This document shows positions 8,055 to 16,846 of a DNA stretch of 32,811 bases, piece by piece. Under the pieces are notes generated by a model. The model was not told where the DNA came from. It worked only from the letters and a program-made list of their open reading frames with translations, and did no database searches. How positions within the stretch are numbered: position 1 is the stretch's first letter; every line of letters starts with the position of its first letter. The stretch is from Lachnospiraceae bacterium. GTDB lineage: Bacteria; Bacillota; Clostridia; Lachnospirales; Lachnospiraceae. Location: the NCBI GenBank assembly GCA_017552715.1, contig JAFZOW010000055.1:1-32811 (forward strand), read 5' to 3'. The translations under genes were made by a program, and so were the position numbers.

Positions 8055-10046
8055 TTAAGCTCTTATGTCTGCAGGAGTCCCTGCAGCGTCCTCACTTTTT
8101 GAGACTGTTCCCTTCAGATGGGCCTTTCCCCTGTTGTACATCTGCATCAGCATACCGAAGGTTTCCCTGTATAACCGGCTCCGATCGGCCTGCAACATAT
8201 AACGCAGATCGTTCACCACTGTCTCTTCCGATAAAAGCTCCGCCATGAAGGGAGCATATCGGGTACCGGCCCCTTCCTTCACTTCCACCAGAAAAGCCTC
8301 CAGCGTCTTTCCGTTACTATAGCTCCGGCCCACCCGGTCCGTAGCCGCATCCAGACTGTCCGCAACACTTACGATATCAATGATAGTCTTGTAGGGACTA
8401 TCCGCCGCATTAAAGTCCAGAGGGTATCCGCCCTTTCCATTATACCACAGATGATGCCCCCGCATCACATCCGCATATTCACGCACGGAATCAAAGCGCT
8501 CTGCCAGCTCAGCCCCTCTTTCCGGATGTTTTTTCAAAACAAGATATTCCTTATCCAGAAGTCTGCGCCCATACATTGCGATGGTATCTATTATGGTAAG
8601 CTTCCCCAGATCGTGATAAAGAGCAGCATGATAAGCATGATCCAATATCCGGTCACCGGCCGCCATAACAGCCTCCGTACTGCCACAGCCCGGAAAAGCA
8701 ACAAAAAGCTCCGGCTGCCGCTTAAGCAGATGCCTTGTAAGGCAGAGACTCAGCTGTGCCACCATACTTGAATGAACATAGGTAGGGGGATGGATGGCTA
8801 CAAGCAGGCGGATGAACAGCTCTCCGAAACTTATCCCCCCGGGGACTTCCCGGAAATCATCCAGGAAATTTGTAAGATTAGACACAACACTTTCCGCCAT
8901 TTCTCCGGCCCTGGCCAGAGAATAATAATACATCATGTCATAAGGTATACGCCTTTGGAGGGCCAGAATACGTTCCGGAAGCTTATCCCCCATCTCCGTA
9001 CGAAGCTTCTCTATCACACGGAATATAAGCGATGCGTTTGCAAGATTTTCATTTGTCCCCTGTCTGGAATAATCACTGCGGTCCCGTCTTTCATATCGTT
9101 CAATCGCTTCTTCCAGACGCCTGAACAGGGATGGATCCGAGATCTTTTCAGCACAGCTCATAACCAGGATCTTTACAAAATCCGGACCTACCATTTCGCC
9201 AAATGTCCCGCTTTTCCCTTCCGCCAGAAGTTTTTCGCAGATACAGGACGCTTCAAACGCCTCCCTGCACAGTTCTTCCGATAGTGTATCGGAATAAGAC
9301 ATCTCAGCGATATACTCATTACATATAAAAGAGTTCTCATCCCAGTCGCAATCCGGCAGCTGTTCCCTGTAAAAGGGATCTTTCTGAAGGTCCATCAGCC
9401 ACTTCAGCCTCCGGACCATTTCGGCAGGTTCATATACCTCGTACAAACAGGCCCCGAAACGTGCGTCGATCCAGACGAGCTTTCTGCTTTCCTCTGACAG
9501 TTTTGCAAAGATATCTTTTTCGAGAAAATGTACCATTTCCAGATAATCGGCTGTTACCAGCCTGTTTATCTTTCTGCATTCTTCTTTATCACCTGCACGA
9601 TAACAGGCACTGAAACGGTCATACAGGATATCAATACGCCGATCCAGTATATGGATCCTTTTTTCCGGATCCGTATCCGTATCCGTCTCCTCTTCATCCA
9701 GTTCCACACGCCCGTCCAGCCGGTCATTGATCATTTCCGCCAGATGTATATCCACACTACCTTCATGCTTTTCATTAAAAAGCAGCCCGTTCAGTTCATC
9801 CAGCTGAGCGGCTTCCTCCTCACTGAGCTGTTCTTCCCCATTTATCAAAGGCATGATCAGACGTTCCAGGATATCGGCATTTTCACGGGCCAGCGCCCCG
9901 ATCTCGTGAAAGTTATTCAGAAGCAGACTGCTGTAATCCTCTGCATCTTTCACTTCCTCTATGGAAGGCGCGGAAAGACGGCGCACCGTCTTCAGACGTT
10001 CCGCATATGAAGTCAGGGCCTCTTTTATCTCTTTACTCCGTTCCAT
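8055..10046 (-). CDS. HD-GYP-like metal-dependent phosphohydrolase with long helical N-terminus
   Basis: The protein has 663 residues. The C-terminal third carries an HD-type site: HDLGK (His478, Asp479), HPERG (His507), GHHLWYNGKGGYP (His531, His532, GYP at 540-542) and VADSLDAATDR (Asp563). This matches the HD-GYP class, some members of which degrade cyclic di-GMP, but the usual Glu after HH is Leu here, so the substrate is uncertain. Residues 1-450 are helical and charged with no domain I recognise. There are no membrane segments or receiver domain, so it should be cytoplasmic. GAGGA precedes the ATG. It sits 14 bases after the MATE gene. Confidence 0.75.
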   Translation of the reverse strand: MERSKEIKEALTSYAERLKTVRRLSAPSIEEVKDAEDYSSLLLNNFHEIGALARENADILERLIMPLINGEEQLSEEEAAQLDELNGLLFNEKHEGSVDIHLAEMINDRLDGRVELDEEETDTDTDPEKRIHILDRRIDILYDRFSACYRAGDKEECRKINRLVTADYLEMVHFLEKDIFAKLSEESRKLVWIDARFGACLYEVYEPAEMVRRLKWLMDLQKDPFYREQLPDCDWDENSFICNEYIAEMSYSDTLSEELCREAFEASCICEKLLAEGKSGTFGEMVGPDFVKILVMSCAEKISDPSLFRRLEEAIERYERRDRSDYSRQGTNENLANASLIFRVIEKLRTEMGDKLPERILALQRRIPYDMMYYYSLARAGEMAESVVSNLTNFLDDFREVPGGISFGELFIRLLVAIHPPTYVHSSMVAQLSLCLTRHLLKRQPELFVAFPGCGSTEAVMAAGDRILDHAYHAALYHDLGKLTIIDTIAMYGRRLLDKEYLVLKKHPERGAELAERFDSVREYADVMRGHHLWYNGKGGYPLDFNAADSPYKTIIDIVSVADSLDAATDRVGRSYSNGKTLEAFLVEVKEGAGTRYAPFMAELLSEETVVNDLRYMLQADRSRLYRETFGMLMQMYNRGKAHLKGTVSKSEDAAGTPADIRA

Positions 10047-10060
10047 TATATTCCTCTGTG

Positions 10061-11437
10061 TTATTTTACAGCCACTCTGTTTTTATCCTGCATTCTGCGT
10101 ATCAGGATAAAGCAGAGCAGATGCACTCCCGCAGTCAGTGCCCAGGAGATTGGATAGGATTTATATAATAATGTCAGATCATGATGTTTTTTAAATACCG
10201 TAAATATCCACAATATGCGGAAGCCACAGGCTCCCAGCAGTGATACCACCATAGGCAGTATCCCGTAACCCAGCCCCCGCAGGGAACCGCAAAGCACATC
10301 CATGATGCCGCAGAGCAGATATGTGGTCATGATCACGCTCATACGCAGCATACCGTAATCCACCACCCTGGGATCTTCGGTATAAAGCCCCAGCAGGGGA
10401 CGTCCCGCCAGATAAAAGCCCCAGCCCATGCTCAGACCCACTATGCTCACGATCACCAGGCAGCCGGCCAGGATCTTATTGATACGTTTATACAGCCCCG
10501 CCCCAAAATTCTGTGAAGTAAAGCTGATGGAGGTCTGATAAAGCGAATTCATGGAAGTATAAACAAAGCCCTCAAGATTGGCGGCAGCCGTGTTTCCGGC
10601 CATGGCCGTAGAGCCGAAGGAATTGACCGAGGACTGTATGAGCATATTGGAGAAAGAAAAAACCATGCCCTGTAAACCGGCCGGCAGACCGATCTTCAAA
10701 ATACGTGCTGCAATGCGGCTGTTGTAACGCACCTTCCTAAGTTCCAGACGCCAGGATGCAGAAGAAGCCATGAGGGTACGAAGCACCAGAATGGCGGAAA
10801 GCGTCTGGGAAAGTACTGTAGCCAGCGCCACCCCTTCCACATTCATGCCCAGATACTTCACAAAGATGAGGTTCATGAACACGTTCAGCACTCCGGCCAT
10901 AGTCAGGTAATACAGAGGCCTCTTGGTATCACCCACAGCCCTGAGTATGGCTGAGCCGAAATTGTAGAGCATGATCAGGGGCAGGCCGGCAAAATATATG
11001 CGCATATAAAGCACTGCCTGCTCCAGCGCATTATCCGGCGTTGCCATAAGGATCAGGATGGGCCGGCAGAACACTATGGCAGGAACCGCTGCCACCACCC
11101 CAAGAAACAGGCAAAGGGCAATGGAGCAGTGTACGGTATCCGATACTTCCTTATCCCGCCCGGCTCCGTAATAACGGGCCACCATCACGTTGCAGCCCAC
11201 GGAAACACCCATGGTCACGGTCACGAAGAAATTGATCAGAGCCATGGTGGCACCGATGGCCGCCAGGCCGCTCTCGGCCAGCTCCGGTGTTCTTGCATAA
11301 CGGCCGATGATGACCATGTCCGCCGCATTAAACAATAGCTGCAGTATACCGGAGAGTATCAGGGGTACGGAAAAAAGCAAAAGCTTCGGGACCAGCGGGT
11401 CCGTACGCATATCGATCTCGTACTTTTTATCCTTCAT
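10061..11437 (-). CDS. MATE family multidrug/cation antiporter
   Basis: The 458-residue integral membrane protein has about twelve hydrophobic segments in two similar halves. The start region (MRTDPLVPKLLLFSVPLILSGILQLLFNAADMVIIGRY, quoted here only for its character) and the phrases GATMALINFF, SVGCNVMVARYYGA and LRAVGDTKRPLYY are typical of MatE/NorM proteins. They export drugs or metabolites using a Na+ or H+ gradient. The substrate cannot be read from sequence. The gene starts 12 bases after gltX and is followed by the HD-GYP-like gene after 14 bases, so it is probably part of the long minus-strand transcript. Confidence 0.9.
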   Translation of the reverse strand: MKDKKYEIDMRTDPLVPKLLLFSVPLILSGILQLLFNAADMVIIGRYARTPELAESGLAAIGATMALINFFVTVTMGVSVGCNVMVARYYGAGRDKEVSDTVHCSIALCLFLGVVAAVPAIVFCRPILILMATPDNALEQAVLYMRIYFAGLPLIMLYNFGSAILRAVGDTKRPLYYLTMAGVLNVFMNLIFVKYLGMNVEGVALATVLSQTLSAILVLRTLMASSASWRLELRKVRYNSRIAARILKIGLPAGLQGMVFSFSNMLIQSSVNSFGSTAMAGNTAAANLEGFVYTSMNSLYQTSISFTSQNFGAGLYKRINKILAGCLVIVSIVGLSMGWGFYLAGRPLLGLYTEDPRVVDYGMLRMSVIMTTYLLCGIMDVLCGSLRGLGYGILPMVVSLLGACGFRILWIFTVFKKHHDLTLLYKSYPISWALTAGVHLLCFILIRRMQDKNRVAVK

Positions 11438-11449
11438 CTTACGGACGCC

Positions 11450-12904
11450 TCAGCCTCCCAGGAGTTCGATCCCCTTCCTTACACGCTTAAGGCTCTCTTC
11501 TTTGCCCAGCAGCTCACAGATCTCCGTAGCACCGGCAGGTGTCATCTGTTTCCCGGAAACTGCGGTACGTAGGGGCCAGAGCACATAGCCGTTCTTATAT
11601 TCGTGTTCCGCTGCAAAGTTCTGCAGCATGGTATAAAGCGCATCATTGGAATAATCCTCCTGCGCCTCCAGGGCTGGAAGCAGCTCCTTCAGCACCTCAA
11701 GAGAAGATTCCTTCGTGGTCTTCATCTTCTTGTGCACATACATCTCCGTATCGTATTCGGGCAGTTCGTTAAAGAAGTCCACCAGCCCCTCAATGTCCGG
11801 GAAGATCTCGATACGGGTCTTTACCATGGCAGCGATCTTCTTTTTATCCAGACCGTCCTTTATGAACTTCTCAAGATAGGGCTCCGCCATCTTGTAGAAG
11901 CGGTCAAAATCCATGGCCTTTAAGTATTCGCCGTTCATCCACTTAAGCTTAACGATATCAAATACCGCCGGGGATTTGCTGATACGGTGATAATCAAACT
12001 CCTTTATCAGCTCCTCCAGGGAAAAGATCTCCCGGTTATCCTCCGGGCTCCAGCCCAGCAGGGCGATGAAATTAACAATAGCTTCCGAAATAAATCCCTG
12101 ATCGATCAGGTCTTCAAAGGATGAATGACCACTGCGCTTGGAGAGCTTCTTATGATCCTCATCCGTGATGAGCGGCAGATGGATATATACCGGACTCTCC
12201 CAGCCGAAAGCATCATAAAGACGCTGATACTTAGGCGAAGACGAGATATACTCATTTCCTCTTACCACATGGGTGATGTTCATGGTATGGTCATCCACCA
12301 CATTTGCAAAGTTATAGGTGGGAAAACCGTCGGACTTGATCAGGATCATGTCGTCCAGTTCAGCATTCTCTACTGTGATGTCCCCGTACAGCTCGTCACG
12401 GAAGGTGGTGCTGCCCTCATTGGGTATGTTCTGACGTACCACATAAGGCTTGCCTGCAGCCAGATTCGCCTCCACCTCTTCTTTGGAAAGAGACAGGCAG
12501 TGCTTATCGTAAATGCTGATCTCCTTGCCTTCCACCACTTCGGTCTTTAAGGTGGCCAGACGTTCCTTGTCGCAGAAACAATAATAGGCCTCCCCCTTAT
12601 CGATCAGCTCCTTTGCATATTTCATATAGATGCCGGTCTTTACGCGCTCGCTCTGCACATAAGGGCCGAAACCGCCGTCCTTATCGGGGCCTTCATCATG
12701 AGTAAGCCCCGTCTGCTCCAGGGTCCTGTTGATGATATCGATAGCACCTTCAACAAAGCGCTCCTGATCCGTGTCTTCGATGCGCAGCATAAAATCACCG
12801 CCCGCATGTTTTGCGATCAGGAACTCATAAAGTGCCGTGCGCAGATTTCCCACATGCATCTTTCCCGTAGGGCTGGGTGCATATCTCGTCCTTATCTTTT
12901 CCAT
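11450..12904 (-). CDS. gltX: Glutamyl-tRNA synthetase
   Basis: The 484-residue class I synthetase charges tRNA-Glu (and often tRNA-Gln in bacteria lacking GlnRS). The start [20 protein letters not shown] contains the HIGH-type motif (HVGN, 17-20), and the KMSKS-type loop is KLSKR (253-257). [10 protein letters not shown] and [20 protein letters not shown] are family signatures. Length fits the bacterial family. AAGGAGG precedes the ATG, 27 bases after the permease stop. No T-box is seen, so its expression probably depends on the upstream operon or on an internal promoter that I could not identify. Confidence 0.95.
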   Translation of the reverse strand: MEKIRTRYAPSPTGKMHVGNLRTALYEFLIAKHAGGDFMLRIEDTDQERFVEGAIDIINRTLEQTGLTHDEGPDKDGGFGPYVQSERVKTGIYMKYAKELIDKGEAYYCFCDKERLATLKTEVVEGKEISIYDKHCLSLSKEEVEANLAAGKPYVVRQNIPNEGSTTFRDELYGDITVENAELDDMILIKSDGFPTYNFANVVDDHTMNITHVVRGNEYISSSPKYQRLYDAFGWESPVYIHLPLITDEDHKKLSKRSGHSSFEDLIDQGFISEAIVNFIALLGWSPEDNREIFSLEELIKEFDYHRISKSPAVFDIVKLKWMNGEYLKAMDFDRFYKMAEPYLEKFIKDGLDKKKIAAMVKTRIEIFPDIEGLVDFFNELPEYDTEMYVHKKMKTTKESSLEVLKELLPALEAQEDYSNDALYTMLQNFAAEHEYKNGYVLWPLRTAVSGKQMTPAGATEICELLGKEESLKRVRKGIELLGG

Positions 12905-12931
12905 CTTTATATCCTCCTTAAAAACTCTGCT

Positions 12932-15049
12932 CTAACCTTTCCGCCTATAGTACCATATGGCTGTCCCTGCGACAAGCAGCACTCCGGGAAGCAGCAGGAT
13001 AAAGAGCAGGCTGCATACATCCCTCGCCCCGTTCCCCACCAGAATGGGATCATAGGCATAGGCCTTTACGGGCACATCCACAGCATCCTCCGTTTCACTG
13101 ACGGCAGAGAGACATTTCATAAACAGGTCGTAATTGCTGCCGTTCACAGCCCGGTTGATATCCTGGGAAAGGAAATAATCCGACGAAAAACAGACGGCCC
13201 GGCTGACACCCTCCGGCAGATAGCGCGTTACCAGAACCCCCAGCGAAAACGGCCCCTCTTCCTTATCCCGGCCCAGGTCCACATAGGCCTTGTCCCCGGT
13301 CGAAAGGAAAGTACGCGCGCTCACATCCGCCGTCTCATGCAGCTTAAGCCCCTTTGCATAGGGCATATAGACAAAACGCGTACGGCCGGCGGTATATATC
13401 CCTTCCGTAAGTTTATCTTCCACGATCTTCGGAAGCAGGTATTCGCCCGAATTATTGTAATACTTGGGATCTGTTTCACAGACCAGGCCGGGCAATACCT
13501 CTATGCCGTATTCGGCCAGCAGCGAATAATACTTCTCGGGTTCGGCAGCTGTCTCGGAATAGGCAGTGGCAAATACCGCCCCTTTCCCCTTATCCAGAAA
13601 ACGCTTCAGCTTTTCCAGATCTTCATCGTTCAGATCCCGCAGTGGAGCCAGCAGAAAAACGATGTCCCCATCATCCGGTATATCTTCATGCTGCAGCAGA
13701 TTGATGCTCTCCAGCTCGTACATGCTGTTAGCTATGCGGCTTTCCAGCTCGTTTTCGGGAACGAATTCTTCATGCCCGCTTAAGCAGTAGATCTTCGGTA
13801 CATGTTCACTGGTAACATAGAGGATGGCTGAAAGGATCTTTCCTTCCCCGTCATAGCCCGAGACAGTATAATCCGTAGTCACATATCCGCCGCTGGCCAC
13901 ATCATAAGCATAATCATAGCTCAGCTGGAAGCAGTCATAATAATCCACAACCCGGCTCTTTTTTGTCCCGCAAACGATGATGCTGCCCGGTGCGGGCTGG
14001 GCATCCGCGTAGTTCAGATAAAAGTCAGGCTGCTCCGCCGGGTCCACATAGTCGATCTTGATATAGGCCGACGCCTCCTGCATACGCTCCAGGGTATTGG
14101 ATACGGCCTCGTCCTTATCTTCGGGATCGCATAAAACATAGATCTGCACGGCTTTATCAAGGCCGGCCAGGGTCTGCTTTGTGGTTTCCGTTATAGAATT
14201 TATACCATTGTAGCTCAGATCGATACGCTTCGCCTCCGAAGGGAGATTGCGAAGAAAGAGGTTCAGGGCGATCACCGCAACAAATACCAGAAGGGCCTTG
14301 AAAAGACTGCTCAGGGCTCCCATCACTCCCTGGGTCTGAACATGGAAACGCCGAACGGTAAGCGCATAATCAGCAAAAAACAGGCACAGCCCCGCTACAG
14401 AAAGATAAAACACATGATCCGGCCAGTGAAGTACGCCGTAGAGGCTGTACTTGAAAGGTCTGGTAAGATCCAGGAAACGCAGAGCCTCCGTAAAGGCGTT
14501 GCCTTCCCGGCTGATGAGTCCGGAAATGCTCCCGGTCATGGCGCTTAAGAGCAGTACAAAAAAGGTGAGTACCGCAGCGATCAGCTGGTTTTCCGTAAGG
14601 GCCGAGATCAGCACTCCTATCCCCAGAGCCGCCAGTCCGAAAAAGAAAAAGGTAACGACAGCCAGGATATTTTCCGCCAGGGGCACCGGGCCGTAGATCC
14701 TCAGGATCAACGGATAGATGAGCAGCACGGGAAAGACCGGAAGATAAACACAGACAGCCGCCAGGTATTTCCCGACAACGATCTGCCACACCGGCACCGG
14801 AGAGGTAAAGAGCAGCTGGTCCGTATGATGCCGCTTTTCTTCCGCAAAGCTTCGCATGGTGATCAGGGGCAGGGTAAAGATAAAGATGAAGAGCACCGCG
14901 TTCAGCTCGTAGGACAGATAGGGATAACCCTTCGTAAGCCCATACTGCCTGAAGTACCAGCCCAGAAAGAACAGCGTTACCGAAAGGTAGATCCAGCCCG
15001 TCAGATTGCGAAAATGGCCGAGCCACTCTTTTTTAAAGATCGCCCGCAT
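12932..15049 (-). CDS. Fused ABC permease and GldG-like extracytoplasmic protein
   Basis: The protein has 705 residues in two parts. Residues 1 to about 235 hold some six membrane segments typical of ABC-2/GldF permeases (TLPLITMRSFAEEKRHHTDQLL is a family landmark just after the second segment). Residues about 250-670 form a large extracytoplasmic GldG-like domain, and a final segment spans about 678-698 before a basic end (YYRRKG). GldF and GldG are separate proteins in gliding Bacteroidetes; fusions occur in Firmicutes, where the cargo is unknown. The start lies inside the ATPase gene (17-base overlap) after GAGGAGG. Together the two genes should make one transporter. Confidence 0.82.
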   Translation of the reverse strand: MRAIFKKEWLGHFRNLTGWIYLSVTLFFLGWYFRQYGLTKGYPYLSYELNAVLFIFIFTLPLITMRSFAEEKRHHTDQLLFTSPVPVWQIVVGKYLAAVCVYLPVFPVLLIYPLILRIYGPVPLAENILAVVTFFFFGLAALGIGVLISALTENQLIAAVLTFFVLLLSAMTGSISGLISREGNAFTEALRFLDLTRPFKYSLYGVLHWPDHVFYLSVAGLCLFFADYALTVRRFHVQTQGVMGALSSLFKALLVFVAVIALNLFLRNLPSEAKRIDLSYNGINSITETTKQTLAGLDKAVQIYVLCDPEDKDEAVSNTLERMQEASAYIKIDYVDPAEQPDFYLNYADAQPAPGSIIVCGTKKSRVVDYYDCFQLSYDYAYDVASGGYVTTDYTVSGYDGEGKILSAILYVTSEHVPKIYCLSGHEEFVPENELESRIANSMYELESINLLQHEDIPDDGDIVFLLAPLRDLNDEDLEKLKRFLDKGKGAVFATAYSETAAEPEKYYSLLAEYGIEVLPGLVCETDPKYYNNSGEYLLPKIVEDKLTEGIYTAGRTRFVYMPYAKGLKLHETADVSARTFLSTGDKAYVDLGRDKEEGPFSLGVLVTRYLPEGVSRAVCFSSDYFLSQDINRAVNGSNYDLFMKCLSAVSETEDAVDVPVKAYAYDPILVGNGARDVCSLLFILLLPGVLLVAGTAIWYYRRKG

Positions 15050-16007
15050 CTTCCGCCTCCTCTTCTTCCTCTGTATCCCTTGACTGGGTCAGTTCCAGAT
15101 AGACCTCTTCCAGGCTCACCTGTTTGTTCTCCAGCTCCAGTATGGTATAGCCTGCCTCGATACAGGCTCTTGAAAGCGCAGCTCTTATATCCTTCCCCCG
15201 TTCCGCACAAACCTCTATGGTGGAACCGAAGGAGTCCTCCTTCAGCACCCTGTGGCTCTCCACGTGCTCCAGCAGATCTATGGCCCGCTCGGCCGCAGTG
15301 GATGAACCGGAAAGCACGATACGCAGATGCTGCTGTTCATTCACCTCAAAAAGAAGCTGTTCCGGCGTATCATCCGCCACAAGCTTACCGCCGGAAAGCA
15401 CCATCACATGATCGCAGAGGCTTTCCACCTCGCTTAAGATATGAGTGGAAAAGATCACGGTATGATCTTCCTTAAGAGAACGGACCAGTTCACGCATTTC
15501 AACGATCTGCCTCGGATCCAGTCCGGAGGAAGGCTCATCCAGTATGATGATCTCGGGATCTGCTATCAGAGCCTGGGCAAGTCCTACGCGCTGCTTAAAG
15601 CCTTTGGAGATCTGTTTTGTCAGATGAGAATAGACGTATTTCAGCTTCAGCTTCTCTCCCACACGGTCCACTTCCGCAGCAGCCGCTTTTCCTTCCAGTC
15701 CTTTCAGCTCAGCCGCGAACATCAGGCTTTCCCTAACGGTAAGGTCAGGATATAAAGGGGGCTGCTCCGGCAGATATCCGATCTGCCTCTTGGCCCGTGC
15801 CGGCTCTCTGAACAGTGAGATATCATTGATCAGGATATTCCCCTTATCCGGGGCGAGATAGCCCGTGATCAGGTTCATGGTGGTGGATTTGCCCACACCG
15901 TTGGGGCCCAGAAATCCGTAGATCTTTCCTTTTTCCGCCTCAAAGGAAATGTCCCTCAGGACCTTCCTGTCTCCGTATGCTTTACTTAAGTGTGTAACCT
16001 TTAACAA
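15033..16007 (-). CDS. ABC transporter ATP-binding protein (GldA/NatA type)
   Basis: The 324-residue protein has Walker A GPNGVGKST (34-42), a signature region reading ISKGFKQRVGLAQAL instead of the canonical LSGGQ, Walker B IIILDEPSSGLDP and the switch His in HTVIFSTHILSEVE. The SKGFKQR variant is usual for the GldA-like group that pairs with ABC-2 permeases. A C-terminal part of about 100 residues ends in an acidic stretch (TEEEEEAEDAGDL). The start codon is TTG, 7 bases after GAGGGA. It overlaps the upstream gene by 7 bases and the downstream permease by 17 bases, which points to strict co-expression. Confidence 0.9.
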   Translation of the reverse strand: MLKVTHLSKAYGDRKVLRDISFEAEKGKIYGFLGPNGVGKSTTMNLITGYLAPDKGNILINDISLFREPARAKRQIGYLPEQPPLYPDLTVRESLMFAAELKGLEGKAAAAEVDRVGEKLKLKYVYSHLTKQISKGFKQRVGLAQALIADPEIIILDEPSSGLDPRQIVEMRELVRSLKEDHTVIFSTHILSEVESLCDHVMVLSGGKLVADDTPEQLLFEVNEQQHLRIVLSGSSTAAERAIDLLEHVESHRVLKEDSFGSTIEVCAERGKDIRAALSRACIEAGYTILELENKQVSLEEVYLELTQSRDTEEEEEAEDAGDL

Positions 16008-16846
16008 GTGTATTCCCTCAATTCCGCCAGAGCGGCCGCCCGCTCATACATTTCCGGAAAATCCCGGCGCATGCGCAGCATACAGCGTCGAACAAAAGCT
16101 TTCTGCTCATCCCGGTTATATTTGAATACGTTCTTATGCCCCCAGAGGTGCGTGAACATCTTCTGTTCCCGGAGATGCTCTATGCGCTCGCAAAAGGCAA
16201 AGGTATTTATGCCCAGACTGCCTGCCACCATAGGCAGGATACGCTGCTCCGCAAAGACCATGGGGCAGAGCATATCTTCATGTTCCTCACAGTTCTGCAT
16301 GAAACGAAGGGACTCGGAAACATACGCATCCCGAAGCACCTCATCCCGCATAAAGAGCAGCGCTGTATTGGCAGGACGGATATTAAAATCCCAGCTTTTC
16401 GGAAAATGGTATCCCTTTGCCATACGGAAGAGTCCGGGATCTGGATAGATCTCGGGATTCAGCTCTTCTCTGTGGATCACTGCAAGGGATGTCCCCTTCA
16501 GCTGCTTCCCTATCCCCTGCCATACGATCAGATCGGTATCGATCATAGCTGAGGGAAGATCCTCCATGGACAGTGCACAGAGCTTGCCGGCGGCCCAGAA
16601 CACCTTCGGATCGATCCCTTTCGGTACAGACAGGGCTTCCAGCCCCCGGGAAAAGATACGGTCCAGATCCCGTTCAAGAAAATATTTTGTCGCAGCCTCA
16701 TCGGCATACAGGCGGCTTTTGCCGTTATATCTTTCCCAGCACGCTACGGACAAAAGCAGGCAGACCAGGTCGTGATCCGCCATGGCAAAGCCTTTCCCTG
16801 CCTCCGCTGCGGAAGGTGCCGTCCAAAGTGAGTAAAAACCGTTCAT
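16001..16846 (-). CDS. Glycosyltransferase-like protein of unknown specificity
   Basis: This 281-residue protein has no signal peptide or membrane segment. The N-terminal half reads like a GT-A-type fold: SLLLSVACWERYNG-type helix, RLYADEAA (Asp49), KVFWAAGKLCAL and then PSAMIDTDLIVWQ with an Asp-Thr-Asp motif (103-105), which recalls the DxD metal/nucleotide-sugar site. It resembles the uncharacterised DUF6734-type glycosyltransferase-like proteins, an assignment I hold only moderately. The C-terminal part contains LGINTFAF and THLWGHKNVFKYN. The ATG overlaps the GSY-repeat gene's stop (ATGA), and its own stop overlaps the ABC ATPase start. A modifying role on the Ser/Tyr-rich neighbour is a guess from context. 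Confidence 0.55.
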   Translation of the reverse strand: MNGFYSLWTAPSAAEAGKGFAMADHDLVCLLLSVACWERYNGKSRLYADEAATKYFLERDLDRIFSRGLEALSVPKGIDPKVFWAAGKLCALSMEDLPSAMIDTDLIVWQGIGKQLKGTSLAVIHREELNPEIYPDPGLFRMAKGYHFPKSWDFNIRPANTALLFMRDEVLRDAYVSESLRFMQNCEEHEDMLCPMVFAEQRILPMVAGSLGINTFAFCERIEHLREQKMFTHLWGHKNVFKYNRDEQKAFVRRCMLRMRRDFPEMYERAAALAELREYTC

